Origin: an uncultured Bacteroidaceae bacterium
GTDB taxonomy: Bacteria > Bacteroidota > Bacteroidia > Bacteroidales > Bacteroidaceae
Assembly: GCA_905233285.1 (NCBI GenBank)
Contig: CAJODY010000012.1
Span: 1-38,927 of the forward strand
Reading direction: 5' to 3'
DNA: 38,927 bases
Position numbers and translations under genes: made by a program. The notes beneath the pieces were generated by a model, which saw nothing but the letters and a program-made list of their open reading frames with translations, was not told the DNA's origin and searched no databases. Numbering within the stretch: the stretch's first letter is position 1; each line of letters opens with the position of its first letter. Of the stretch, positions 29,995 through 36,796 are shown piece by piece.

Positions 29995-30912
29995 ATGTGG
30001 TTAATCCTTGCCTTCCTTTCCGCTGCCCTACTCGGATTCTACGACGTATTTAAGAAGAAGTCGTTGCGCAACAATGCCGTCATACCAGTGCTATTGCTCA
30101 ACACCCTCTTCTCTTCACTCATATTCCTGCCCTTCATCATCCTCAGCAACAAAGGCGTCATCCCCTCCGATTCCCTCTTCTTCACCCATAGCTACGGATG
30201 GGCAGAGCATCGGTACATACTGCTCAAAGCAGTCATCGTACTCTCCAGTTGGCTCTTTGCCTACTTCGGGCTCAAGAACCTTCCACTCACCATCGTAGGT
30301 CCCATCAATGCCACACGTCCCATCTGGGTACTTATCGGCGGTATCACCGTCTTTGGCGAACGGCTGAACCTATGGCAGTGGCTCGGAGTTACCATTGCCA
30401 TCATCGGACTTTACATGCTCTCGCGTTCCAGCAAGAAAGAAGGCATAGACTTCCGTCATAACCGCTTCATCATCTTCGTCATCCTTGCCAACATACTCGG
30501 AGCCATATCCGGACTTTACGACAAGTTTCTCATGGCATCGCCCCAGAACCACGGTGTGGGACTCGACAAACTGGCAGTTCAGTCCTGGTACAACATCTAC
30601 CAGTTCTTCATGATGCTCCTCATGCTCCTACTCCTCTGGTGGCCAAACCACAAGCGCACCACCCCCTTCCACTGGGACTGGTGCATCATCCTCATCAGCA
30701 TATTCCTCTCCGCAGCCGACTTCGCATACTTCTATGCCCTCGGCCACGACGGAGCCATGATATCCATCGTGTCTATGGTGCGTCGCGGCAGCGTCGTCGT
30801 CAGTTTCCTTTTCGGAGCACTCATCTTCCACGAGAAAAACCTCCGTTCCAAAGTCATCGACCTCCTGCTTGTACTCATCTCCATGCTTTTCCTCTTCCTA
30901 GGCTCAAGGTAA
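29995..30912 (+). CDS. EamA/DMT-family membrane transporter
   Basis: The 305-residue protein has ten hydrophobic helices in two EamA repeats: MWLILAFLSAALLGFYDVF, LPLTIVGPINATRPIWVLIGG with ERLNLWQWLGVTIAIIGLYML, then ISIFLSAADFAYFYALGHDG and VIDLLLVLISMLFLFLGSR. Drug/metabolite transporters export amino acids, nucleotide-sugars or drugs; the substrate is not readable here. It is four bases after truA and 28 nt before the DUF3109 gene. Confidence 0.88.
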   Translation: MWLILAFLSAALLGFYDVFKKKSLRNNAVIPVLLLNTLFSSLIFLPFIILSNKGVIPSDSLFFTHSYGWAEHRYILLKAVIVLSSWLFAYFGLKNLPLTIVGPINATRPIWVLIGGITVFGERLNLWQWLGVTIAIIGLYMLSRSSKKEGIDFRHNRFIIFVILANILGAISGLYDKFLMASPQNHGVGLDKLAVQSWYNIYQFFMMLLMLLLLWWPNHKRTTPFHWDWCIILISIFLSAADFAYFYALGHDGAMISIVSMVRRGSVVVSFLFGALIFHEKNLRSKVIDLLLVLISMLFLFLGSR

Positions 30913-30940
30913 TTGATAATTTCCGTAACGGTAAACTAAA

Positions 30941-31548
30941 ATGATTGAAATCAAAAACACTCTCGTCTCGCTCGACATCTTTCAGGTCCGTTTCTGCTGC
31001 GACCTCAGTCGTTGTCACGGCATGTCGAAGGTGATGCCGGTGCACCGGTAGCCCTCGATGAAGTCGCCGAACTTGAGCACGCCAAAGACATCGTCTGGGA
31101 CCGCCTCACATCCAAAGCCAAGGCAAAGATAGAGCAGCAGGGGGGCGTCTATCCCGATCGTGACGGCGAACTCGTTACCTCCATCGTCGATGGTAAGGAC
31201 TGTGTCTTCGTTCGTTATGGAAACATTTCGCCAGACGGTGGCAAGACACGTGGTCCACGTTGTGCCTTCTGCACTATCGACAGCGCCTTCCGCGAGGGTC
31301 GTCTCCGCTGGCAGAAGCCCATCTCCTGTGCCCTCTACCCCATCCGTATCAGTTCCATAGCCGGAGTACCCGCACTCAACTATCATAAATGGGACGTATG
31401 CCGTCCTGCACTCGAACTGGGCGAACGCCTCCAGCTTCCACTCTACCGTTTCCTTCGTGAGCCACTCATCCGTCGTTTCGGTCAGGAGTGGTACGACGAG
31501 TGCGACCTCGTCTATGGCGAACTCCTCAAAGCAGGCTACATCAAATAG
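30941..31548 (+). pseudogene. DUF3109 family gene with a frameshifting deletion in its Cys cluster
   Basis: DUF3109 proteins are about 190-residue cytoplasmic proteins with a YkgJ-like cysteine cluster, likely metal-binding. From ATG 30941 the frame reads MIEIKNTLVSLDIFQVRF, then CCDLSRCHG, and then runs out at a TAG near 31049. The remainder continues in another frame as VEGDAGAPVALDEVAELEHA through to GYIK (stop at 31546-31548), with the later CAFC and KPISCALYP motifs intact. The family normally has GACCVEGD at the join. Here about seven bases, coding for the paired Cys, are missing at 31018-31026. Both halves are otherwise well preserved, so the change is recent or an assembly/sequencing error. 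If real, the first Cys pair is lost and the protein is not made in full. Confidence 0.72.
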
Positions 31549-31591
31549 TGTGCTATAGTACAAAAGATACACAGAACTGGGACACACGGGG

Positions 31592-31699
31592 ATGAAAATC
31601 TCCCACCTGAGATTCGGTTCCTCGTCGCTGGGCAGCGTATTCCGTGCTACAAACGAGAAATGGCAACCAATGGAGCGCATCTTCCATCTCTATGACTAA
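31592..31699 (+). pseudogene. aldo/keto reductase N-terminal remnant
   Basis: A 35-codon frame begins MKISHLRFGSSSLGSVFRA and ends RIFHLYD. The FGSSSLGSVFR core is typical of the N-terminus of aldo/keto reductases (for example the L-galactose dehydrogenase type), but the remaining roughly 280 residues are missing. A 22-nt tandem array starts inside its last codons. Probably a remnant left by a deletion; a genuine small protein is less likely. Confidence 0.45.
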
Positions 31700-31780
31700 G
31701 GAAGAAAACTCTACGACTAAGAAAAGGCACAACGGCGACTAAGAAAAGACACAACTGCGACTAAGGGAAGGCACTTCCAC
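31692..31780 (+). repeat. four 22-nt tandem repeats
   Basis: Units start at 31692, 31714, 31736 and 31758, each (c/t)GACTAAG(a/g)(a/g)AAG(g/a)cac-like; units 2 and 3 differ at only two positions. The period is exact. Function unknown. Confidence 0.75.
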
Positions 31781-31820
31781 ATCCAATTAAACAATTCGTC
31801 ACGCCTCAGCGGAAAGAAAA

Positions 31821-31898
31821 AATCGCGAGGGGATTAATAATAATCGCAGGGGGATTTTTAAAAATTGCGATGGGATTAGTAAAAATCCCTCCGCGATT
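31821..31898 (+). repeat. phased 21-nt repeat array ahead of the HU-like gene, also a possible terminator
   Basis: Three direct 15-mers, AATCGCGAGGGGATT (31821), AATCGCAGGGGGATT (31842) and AATTGCGATGGGATT (31863), have an exact 21-nt period. A fourth unit exactly in phase (31884-31898) is inverted, AATCCCTCCGCGATT. The third and fourth units fold into a hairpin followed by a T tract, so the site can act as a terminator for upstream genes. Its T tract supplies the -33 box of the next promoter. Confidence 0.75.
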
Positions 31899-31899
31899 T

Positions 31900-31931
31900 T
31901 TTGTTTTTACTGAGAAAAGAATGTATATTTG
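31900..31931 (+). promoter_or_regulatory. promoter of the HU-like gene
   Basis: TTTG (31900-31903), 20 nt, TATATTTG (31924-31931): full consensus. A start site near 31937 gives a 30-nt leader with AGGAGG at 31955-31960. Confidence 0.75.
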
Positions 31932-31966
31932 CAGGCGAATAACAATTAATAAAAGGAGGAAACAGC

Positions 31967-32581
31967 ATGGATTATGTAATACAAGAGAACACAGGGATGT
32001 TCAACGACGAGAAGCGGCATTTCTTTCCACGTGCCGCAAGTACGCACCAGATTGGTACGAAGGAACTGATTCAGAACGCGACAGGACTGCGCCAGAGCGA
32101 AATGGAGGGTGTTGTTGCTGAACTGAGAAATCAGATTATAAAGTATGTAAAGGAGGGCCACACCGTGAAGATTGACGGTCTGGGTGTGTTCTCGCCTGCC
32201 CTGAAGTTTGAGGACAAGAGTATGAATTCGACGGAGATGATGAGCGATGAAGAGGTGAAGGAGTTCTACAAGAACAAGTCGGTGGTGTTCGACACGGTGA
32301 ACTTCAGCATCGATGCCGAATGGAAACGCGAAATGCGCCGCTACAAGCCTGTGAGCAAGCAGGGATTCATCTTCACGAATGGCGACAGAGGTTCGCTGGA
32401 GGACAGGATTGCGAAGACCAAGGCATATCTGGAACGCAAAGGATATATCACAATCGATCAGTATGCCACGCTGCATGGGATGCCTAAGTCGTCGGCTCAG
32501 AAGGAGATGCAGACCCTAAAAGAGAAGGCGAAATATGGGTTCCGTAAGGGAGCCGGTGGTCATATGGTATTGGCGCAATGA
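31967..32581 (+). CDS. HU-like (Bacteroidota long-form) DNA-binding protein
   Basis: The 204-residue protein resembles the HU-HIG group: an N-terminal extension MDYVIQENTGMFNDEKRHFF, an HU/IHF-type body (TKELIQNATGLRQSEMEGVV, then KEGHTVKIDGLGVFSPALKF at the beta-arm base) and a C-terminal helical domain (SLEDRIAKTKAYLERKGYIT) that looks like a small winged or helix-turn-helix unit. Such proteins bend or coat DNA and are abundant in Bacteroidales. A strong AGGAGG site precedes ATG 31967, and a phased repeat array with a consensus promoter lies upstream, suggesting autoregulation. Its stop overlaps the DUF4421 start by 4 nt. Confidence 0.82.
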   Translation: MDYVIQENTGMFNDEKRHFFPRAASTHQIGTKELIQNATGLRQSEMEGVVAELRNQIIKYVKEGHTVKIDGLGVFSPALKFEDKSMNSTEMMSDEEVKEFYKNKSVVFDTVNFSIDAEWKREMRRYKPVSKQGFIFTNGDRGSLEDRIAKTKAYLERKGYITIDQYATLHGMPKSSAQKEMQTLKEKAKYGFRKGAGGHMVLAQ

Positions 32582-33702
32582 ACGGCAAAGCCATAAGAGT
32601 CTTGTTTGCGGCCTTAATCCTCCTGACATATACAGATAGGATTGAGGCTCAGGATTCGTTGAAGATAGAGCCGGTGCTGGATTCACTAAAGACGGAGCCT
32701 GTGCTGGATTCGCTGAGAGCTATCCCAGTGACGCACTCGACAGATTCGATGACAAAGAAGGCAAGATGGAAGGAGAGTGCAATTGTGATGCTGAACACGG
32801 TGAAGACTTTGTTGTCGATAAAGCGTAGCAAGATAAATACGGATACGTTGTATATCATACGTCCGAAGACGAGTTGGACGATAAAGGGCAGACTGAATGT
32901 GTCGGGTGCGGACATAAAGACAGAAGGAAGAGACAACGAGTTGCATTACGCCACAGACATGAAAGCGGACATAAAATCGACGTTGAGTGTGGCTGTGGGT
33001 TATATGGGACTTACGTTGAGTTTTGCACTTAATCCTGCCAAGATGCTGGGCAAGTATCAGGATTATGAGTTTAACCTGAATTCGTACAGTAACCGATGGG
33101 GCTTCGACGTGATTTACCAGAGGGCATCGAATTTCAAGGGATGGGTAGAACGCGGAGACGGAAGTCATGTGGACACGGAGACGGACAAGCTGAAGTTGAG
33201 GACGATAAACCTGAATAGTTATTACGCTTTCAATTATAAACGGTTCTCCTACCCTGCCGCTTTCTCGCAGTCGTATATTCAGAGACGTTCGGCCGGCAGT
33301 TTCCTACTCGGACTGTCGATACAGGCTCAGAAGCTGACTGTGGAGGCATCGGAGAAGTTGGGAGGCCAGGAGATAGAACTGAAAACAAGCAACTACGGTA
33401 TCGGTGCGGGTTACGGATATAATTTCGTGCCGGGACGCAACTGGCTGCTACACATCTCCGCCCTGCCGACATTCATCATCCTAAGCACGACTTCGCTGTA
33501 TGTGAGTGATAACAAATTGTCGATGCCCTACCATTTCCCTCAGGTGATAATCGTGGGAAGAGGTGCGGTAGTGAAGCAGTTTGGCAATTGGTTCGCAGGA
33601 CTGACGATGGTGTATAATTTCACATCGATAGGCGACAAGGAACAACTGATGCTGCAGAACCAGAAGTGGAGAGCACGCCTGTTCGTAGGTTTCAGACTGT
33701 AA
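32578..33702 (+). CDS. DUF4421 family protein, probably outer-membrane
   Basis: The 374-residue protein has a signal peptide (MNGKAIRVLFAALILLTYTD, then RIEAQ|D). Three short repeats of the form DSLK-x-EPVL-like follow at residues 26-50, then alternating hydrophobic beta-strands typical of a barrel (LSVAVGYMGLTLSFALNP, YGIGAGYGYNFVPGRNWLL, WRARLFVGFRL with terminal aromatic/Leu). DUF4421 proteins have no known function. The gene is translationally coupled to the HU-like gene (ATGA), an odd pairing of a nucleoid protein with an envelope protein. Confidence 0.78.
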   Translation: MNGKAIRVLFAALILLTYTDRIEAQDSLKIEPVLDSLKTEPVLDSLRAIPVTHSTDSMTKKARWKESAIVMLNTVKTLLSIKRSKINTDTLYIIRPKTSWTIKGRLNVSGADIKTEGRDNELHYATDMKADIKSTLSVAVGYMGLTLSFALNPAKMLGKYQDYEFNLNSYSNRWGFDVIYQRASNFKGWVERGDGSHVDTETDKLKLRTINLNSYYAFNYKRFSYPAAFSQSYIQRRSAGSFLLGLSIQAQKLTVEASEKLGGQEIELKTSNYGIGAGYGYNFVPGRNWLLHISALPTFIILSTTSLYVSDNKLSMPYHFPQVIIVGRGAVVKQFGNWFAGLTMVYNFTSIGDKEQLMLQNQKWRARLFVGFRL

Positions 33703-33724
33703 GAAATTAATAATCAAAATACTA

Positions 33725-34438
33725 ATGAAAATGAAGAAAACTGTTATGTTTATGCTGGCATGCCTGATGGCTGCGAGCGCTGTGAATGCACAAGGCAAAT
33801 ACTCTGGCGAAGGTGTGCCGGAGAGTAAATATTCGAAAAGGTTCGGTAGCCACGACGTGCCTATCTATTTCGGTTTCAGAATTGGTCCTGCTTTTGCTTT
33901 CGTCAACAGCGACGACCCGATGCTGAACGGAGGAAGCATGAAGACGGGACTGAGTTTCGGAGGTGTGGTAGGTCTGCAACTGACGAACAGCGCACCCGTG
34001 TTCTTTGAGACAGGTCTGACGTTCGTGCAGAAAGGTGGCAGAGGATATGTAGAGACGGGCGAAACGGATGACAAAGGCAACCCGGTAAGGGCTAAGTTCA
34101 CGTTCAACCTGGGTTATCTGGAATTGCCACTCCTCATCAAGTACAGCTACGACATGGACGAGCACATGAGCTTCCAACCCTTCATCGGCGGATATTTCGC
34201 GCTGGGTGTCGGTGGTAAGATTCGGAACTTCAAGGACCGTCAGGCTTACGGCTCGTTCTCAAACAGCGACCACTCCTTCCGCCGCTTTGACGGAGGTCTG
34301 CGTTTCGGTTGCGGCTTCAGCTACGACCTGGCATATATCGAACTGGGCTACGACTTCGGACTGGCAAACATCGGTCGGGATGATTTCGATACAACTCATA
34401 ACGGATGTCTTTTCCTGAATCTGGGAATTAATTTCTAA
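33725..34438 (+). CDS. Outer-membrane beta-barrel protein (PorT/OmpA-like barrel)
   Basis: The 237-residue protein has a signal peptide MKMKKTVMFMLACLMAASAV ending NAQ|G, then an eight-strand-type barrel pattern: IYFGFRIGPAFAFVNSDDP, LSFGGVVGLQLTNSAPVFFE, LGYLELPLLIKYSYDMDEH, FIGGYFALGVGGKIRNF, LRFGCGFSYDLAYIELGYDF and the C-terminal CLFLNLGINF ending in Phe. This matches the outer membrane beta-barrel (OMP_b-brl_2, PorT) families of Bacteroidota. Role unknown; probably co-transcribed with the DUF4421 gene 22 nt upstream. Confidence 0.85.
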   Translation: MKMKKTVMFMLACLMAASAVNAQGKYSGEGVPESKYSKRFGSHDVPIYFGFRIGPAFAFVNSDDPMLNGGSMKTGLSFGGVVGLQLTNSAPVFFETGLTFVQKGGRGYVETGETDDKGNPVRAKFTFNLGYLELPLLIKYSYDMDEHMSFQPFIGGYFALGVGGKIRNFKDRQAYGSFSNSDHSFRRFDGGLRFGCGFSYDLAYIELGYDFGLANIGRDDFDTTHNGCLFLNLGINF

Positions 34439-34445
34439 GTAAGAT

Positions 34446-36035
34446 ATGTACGACAAGACAAGAGGAATGTATATTGCTCACTGCGAGTCGGGAGCATTAT
34501 CGATAACAGCGAAGATGGCTAACAGACACGGACTGATAGCCGGAGCTACGGGTACCGGAAAGACTGTGACACTTCAGGTGATGGCGGAGACATTCTGCCA
34601 GGCCGGAGTGCCTTGTTTCATGGCAGACATGAAGGGCGACCTGAGTGGTATTTCTCAAGCAGGACGCCTGAGCGGATTCATCGAGAAGAGAATGCCGGAG
34701 TTTGAGATTGAGAATCCGGAGTTTCAGCCCTGTCCGGTGAGGTTCTACGATGTGTATGGCGAACAGGGGCACCCGATGCGTGCAACGATTTCGCAAATGG
34801 GACCGCTGCTGCTGTCACGTCTGCTGGATTTGAACGAGACTCAGGACGGAGTGCTGAATATCGTGTTCCGCGTGGCCGACGAACGGGGTTTGCTCCTGCT
34901 CGACCTGAAGGACTTGAGGTCGATGCTCGACTATGTAGCAAAGCACGCAAAGGAATATACTTCGAAGTACGGCAATGTGAGCACGGCATCGGTAGGTGCC
35001 ATTCAGAGAGCCCTGCTGCAACTGGAGAATCAGGGTGCAGACAAGTTCTTCGGTGAACCTGCTTTCGACATCTACGACCTGATGCAGACAGACGGAGGCA
35101 AGGGTGTGATGAGTGTGCTGGCTGCCGACAAACTTATGATGCAGCCGAAGCTGTACTCTACGTTCCTGTTGTGGCTGATGAGCGAACTCTACTCTACCCT
35201 GCCCGAGGTGGGCGACTTGGAGAAACCGAAACTGGTGTTCTTCTTCGACGAGGCACACATGCTGTTCGACGGAACTTCAAAAGCTCTGCTCGACAAGATT
35301 GAACAGGTGATTCGTCTGATACGTTCGAAGGGTGTGGGCATCTACTTCATCACTCAGAGTCCGACGGACATTCCAGAAAATATTCTGGGACAGCTTGGCA
35401 ACCGAGTGCAGCACGCCTTGAGGGCATACACACCGAAAGACCAGAAAGCAGTAAAGACAGCTGCCGACACGTTCCGTGCCAATCCAAAGTTCAAGACCGA
35501 CGAGGCCATCATGAATCTGGAAACGGGTGAGGCTCTGGTCAGCCTGCTCGACGAGAAAGGTGCGCCACAGATGGTGGAACGTGCCAAGATTCTGTTCCCA
35601 CTGTCTCAGATTGGTGCAATAACTGAAGGACAACGACTCGACGCCATTAAGCAGAGTACGATTTACGGCAAGTATGACAAGGCGATAGACCGCGAGAGTG
35701 CATTTGAGGTACTGCTGGCAGAAAGTGAGGAACAGCCCCTACCTAACCTCCCCCATGATGGGGAGGAACTAGACAATGGGAAAGAAGGAAGAGGTAAGAA
35801 GGAGGAGAAGAAAAAAACGGGAATCATGTCGAAAGTCATGAAGGCCGTGCTTACAGCTATTACCTCGACGTTGGCTGCCATTCTGGGTACATACGTAAGT
35901 GATAAGGTGACGGGAAAGCAGACGAAGTCGCGCACCTCGAAGACGGGACGTGTAGTCAAGAATGCCACAAGTGCTGCGACCCGCACTATAACGAAAGAAC
36001 TGACCAGAGATATTCTGGGAAACTTGGTTAAATAG
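34446..36035 (+). CDS. HerA-like ATPase (DUF853 family)
   Basis: The 529-residue FtsK/HerA-superfamily ATPase has Walker A GATGTGKTVTLQ (residues 33-44), Walker B KLVFFFDEAHMLF near 265, GVGIYFITQSPTDIP as the sensor region, and LGNRVQHALRAYTPKDQKAV with the arginine-finger-type segment. DUF853 proteins are presumed DNA-pumping or remodelling ATPases. Residues about 430-455 (PLPNLPHDGEELDNGKEGR) are encoded by a palindrome-bearing stretch that looks like an in-frame insertion, just before a Lys-rich linker (GKKEEKKKTG) and a short hydrophobic C-terminal segment (AVLTAITSTLAAILGTYV). The gene converges on queC, with a shared terminator. Confidence 0.88.
   Translation: MYDKTRGMYIAHCESGALSITAKMANRHGLIAGATGTGKTVTLQVMAETFCQAGVPCFMADMKGDLSGISQAGRLSGFIEKRMPEFEIENPEFQPCPVRFYDVYGEQGHPMRATISQMGPLLLSRLLDLNETQDGVLNIVFRVADERGLLLLDLKDLRSMLDYVAKHAKEYTSKYGNVSTASVGAIQRALLQLENQGADKFFGEPAFDIYDLMQTDGGKGVMSVLAADKLMMQPKLYSTFLLWLMSELYSTLPEVGDLEKPKLVFFFDEAHMLFDGTSKALLDKIEQVIRLIRSKGVGIYFITQSPTDIPENILGQLGNRVQHALRAYTPKDQKAVKTAADTFRANPKFKTDEAIMNLETGEALVSLLDEKGAPQMVERAKILFPLSQIGAITEGQRLDAIKQSTIYGKYDKAIDRESAFEVLLAESEEQPLPNLPHDGEELDNGKEGRGKKEEKKKTGIMSKVMKAVLTAITSTLAAILGTYVSDKVTGKQTKSRTSKTGRVVKNATSAATRTITKELTRDILGNLVK
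35747..35766 (+). repeat. palindromic element inside the HerA-like gene
   Basis: CCTCCCC (35747-35753) and GGGGAGG (35760-35766) form a 7-bp stem with loop catgat, preceded by CCCCTACCTAA. The frame is kept open. It resembles extragenic palindromes and sits at a domain-linker position. Confidence 0.6.
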
Positions 36036-36070
36036 GATGCCTTTCGATAAAACAAAGCGATCCTTAAAAG

Positions 36071-36107
36071 CAGAATACGAGAGCTAATTGCTCTCGTATT
36101 CTGTTTT
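36071..36107. terminator. bidirectional terminator between the HerA-like gene and queC
   Basis: CAGAATACGAGAGC (36071-36084) pairs perfectly with GCTCTCGTATTCTG (36090-36103), a 14-bp stem with a 5-nt loop, then TTTT on the plus strand and a T-rich stretch on the minus strand. The last codons and stop of queC (36084-36103) lie inside it. Confidence 0.8.
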
Positions 36108-36740
36108 ATCTTCTATGCCGGCCAGACGAAGGGCTTCGCGCCGTTCAAGGCAGGTGGCACAACGTCCGCAGTGTACTGCCCCACCCTTGTAACACGACCA
36201 GGTCTCGGAATAGTCGATACCAAGACTCTTACCATGAGTAGCTATGTCGGCTTTCGTAAGGTTGGTATATGGCGCCCATACGGTAACGTGAGTGTCGGTA
36301 CCGTTGCTCATAGCCGCTGACATATCGCGGATGAAGTCGGGACGGCAGTCGGGATATACGTTATGGTCGCCTCCGTGGTTGGCTATCATGACACGACGGA
36401 GTCCATGGCTTTCAGCTATGCCACAGGCTATGGAAAGCATGATGCCGTTGCGGAAAGGAACGACCGTACTTGCCATATTGTCGGCAGAGTATTCTCCTTC
36501 GGGTATAGCGTCGGCTCCTTCGAGCAGCGATGAACGGAAATAGCGTGGCATGAAAGATAGTGGAATGACGATATGCCGAATGGCGAGTCGTTCGCAATGG
36601 ATACGTGCCAACGGAATCTCACGGACATTATGGTTGGAACCATAGTCGAAGGATATGGCGAGTGCGATGTCGGAAGCGTACTCGTGGAGCATGGTTACGG
36701 AGTCCATGCCGCCAGAAAGGATAAGTGCCGAGTCTTTCAT
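36084..36740 (-). CDS. queC: 7-cyano-7-deazaguanine synthase QueC
   Basis: QueC makes preQ0 from 7-carboxy-7-deazaguanine, ATP and ammonia in the queuosine pathway. The 218-residue protein has the PP-loop SGGMDSVTML (residues 9-18), FDYGSNHNVREIPLA, PFRNGIMLSIACG and the zinc site CYKGGAVHCGRCATC (Cys x4). All essential residues are present. The other queuosine genes (queD, queE) are not in the window. Its start codon lies immediately downstream of the pnp terminator, so it needs its own promoter; none was recognisable. Confidence 0.96.
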   Translation of the reverse strand: MKDSALILSGGMDSVTMLHEYASDIALAISFDYGSNHNVREIPLARIHCERLAIRHIVIPLSFMPRYFRSSLLEGADAIPEGEYSADNMASTVVPFRNGIMLSIACGIAESHGLRRVMIANHGGDHNVYPDCRPDFIRDMSAAMSNGTDTHVTVWAPYTNLTKADIATHGKSLGIDYSETWSCYKGGAVHCGRCATCLERREALRLAGIEDKTEYESN

Positions 36741-36777
36741 AAGAAAACAAAGTGAGCCAGTAAAAGTGCTGGCTCAC
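36741..36777 (-). terminator. rho-independent terminator of pnp
   Basis: Minus strand: GTGAGCCAG (36777-36769) pairs with CTGGCTCAC (36760-36752), a perfect 9-bp stem with an 8-nt loop, then TTTGTTTTCTT (36751-36741). It ends one base before the queC ATG. Confidence 0.85.
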
Positions 36778-36796
36778 ATTATATATAAATATGTAA

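Noticed and set aside
31012-31548. DUF3109 product starting at TTG 31012 as an intact gene
   Set aside because: The N-terminal third (LVSLDIFQVRF, CDLSRC) is encoded upstream in another frame from a good ATG, so the downstream frame alone is a broken part.
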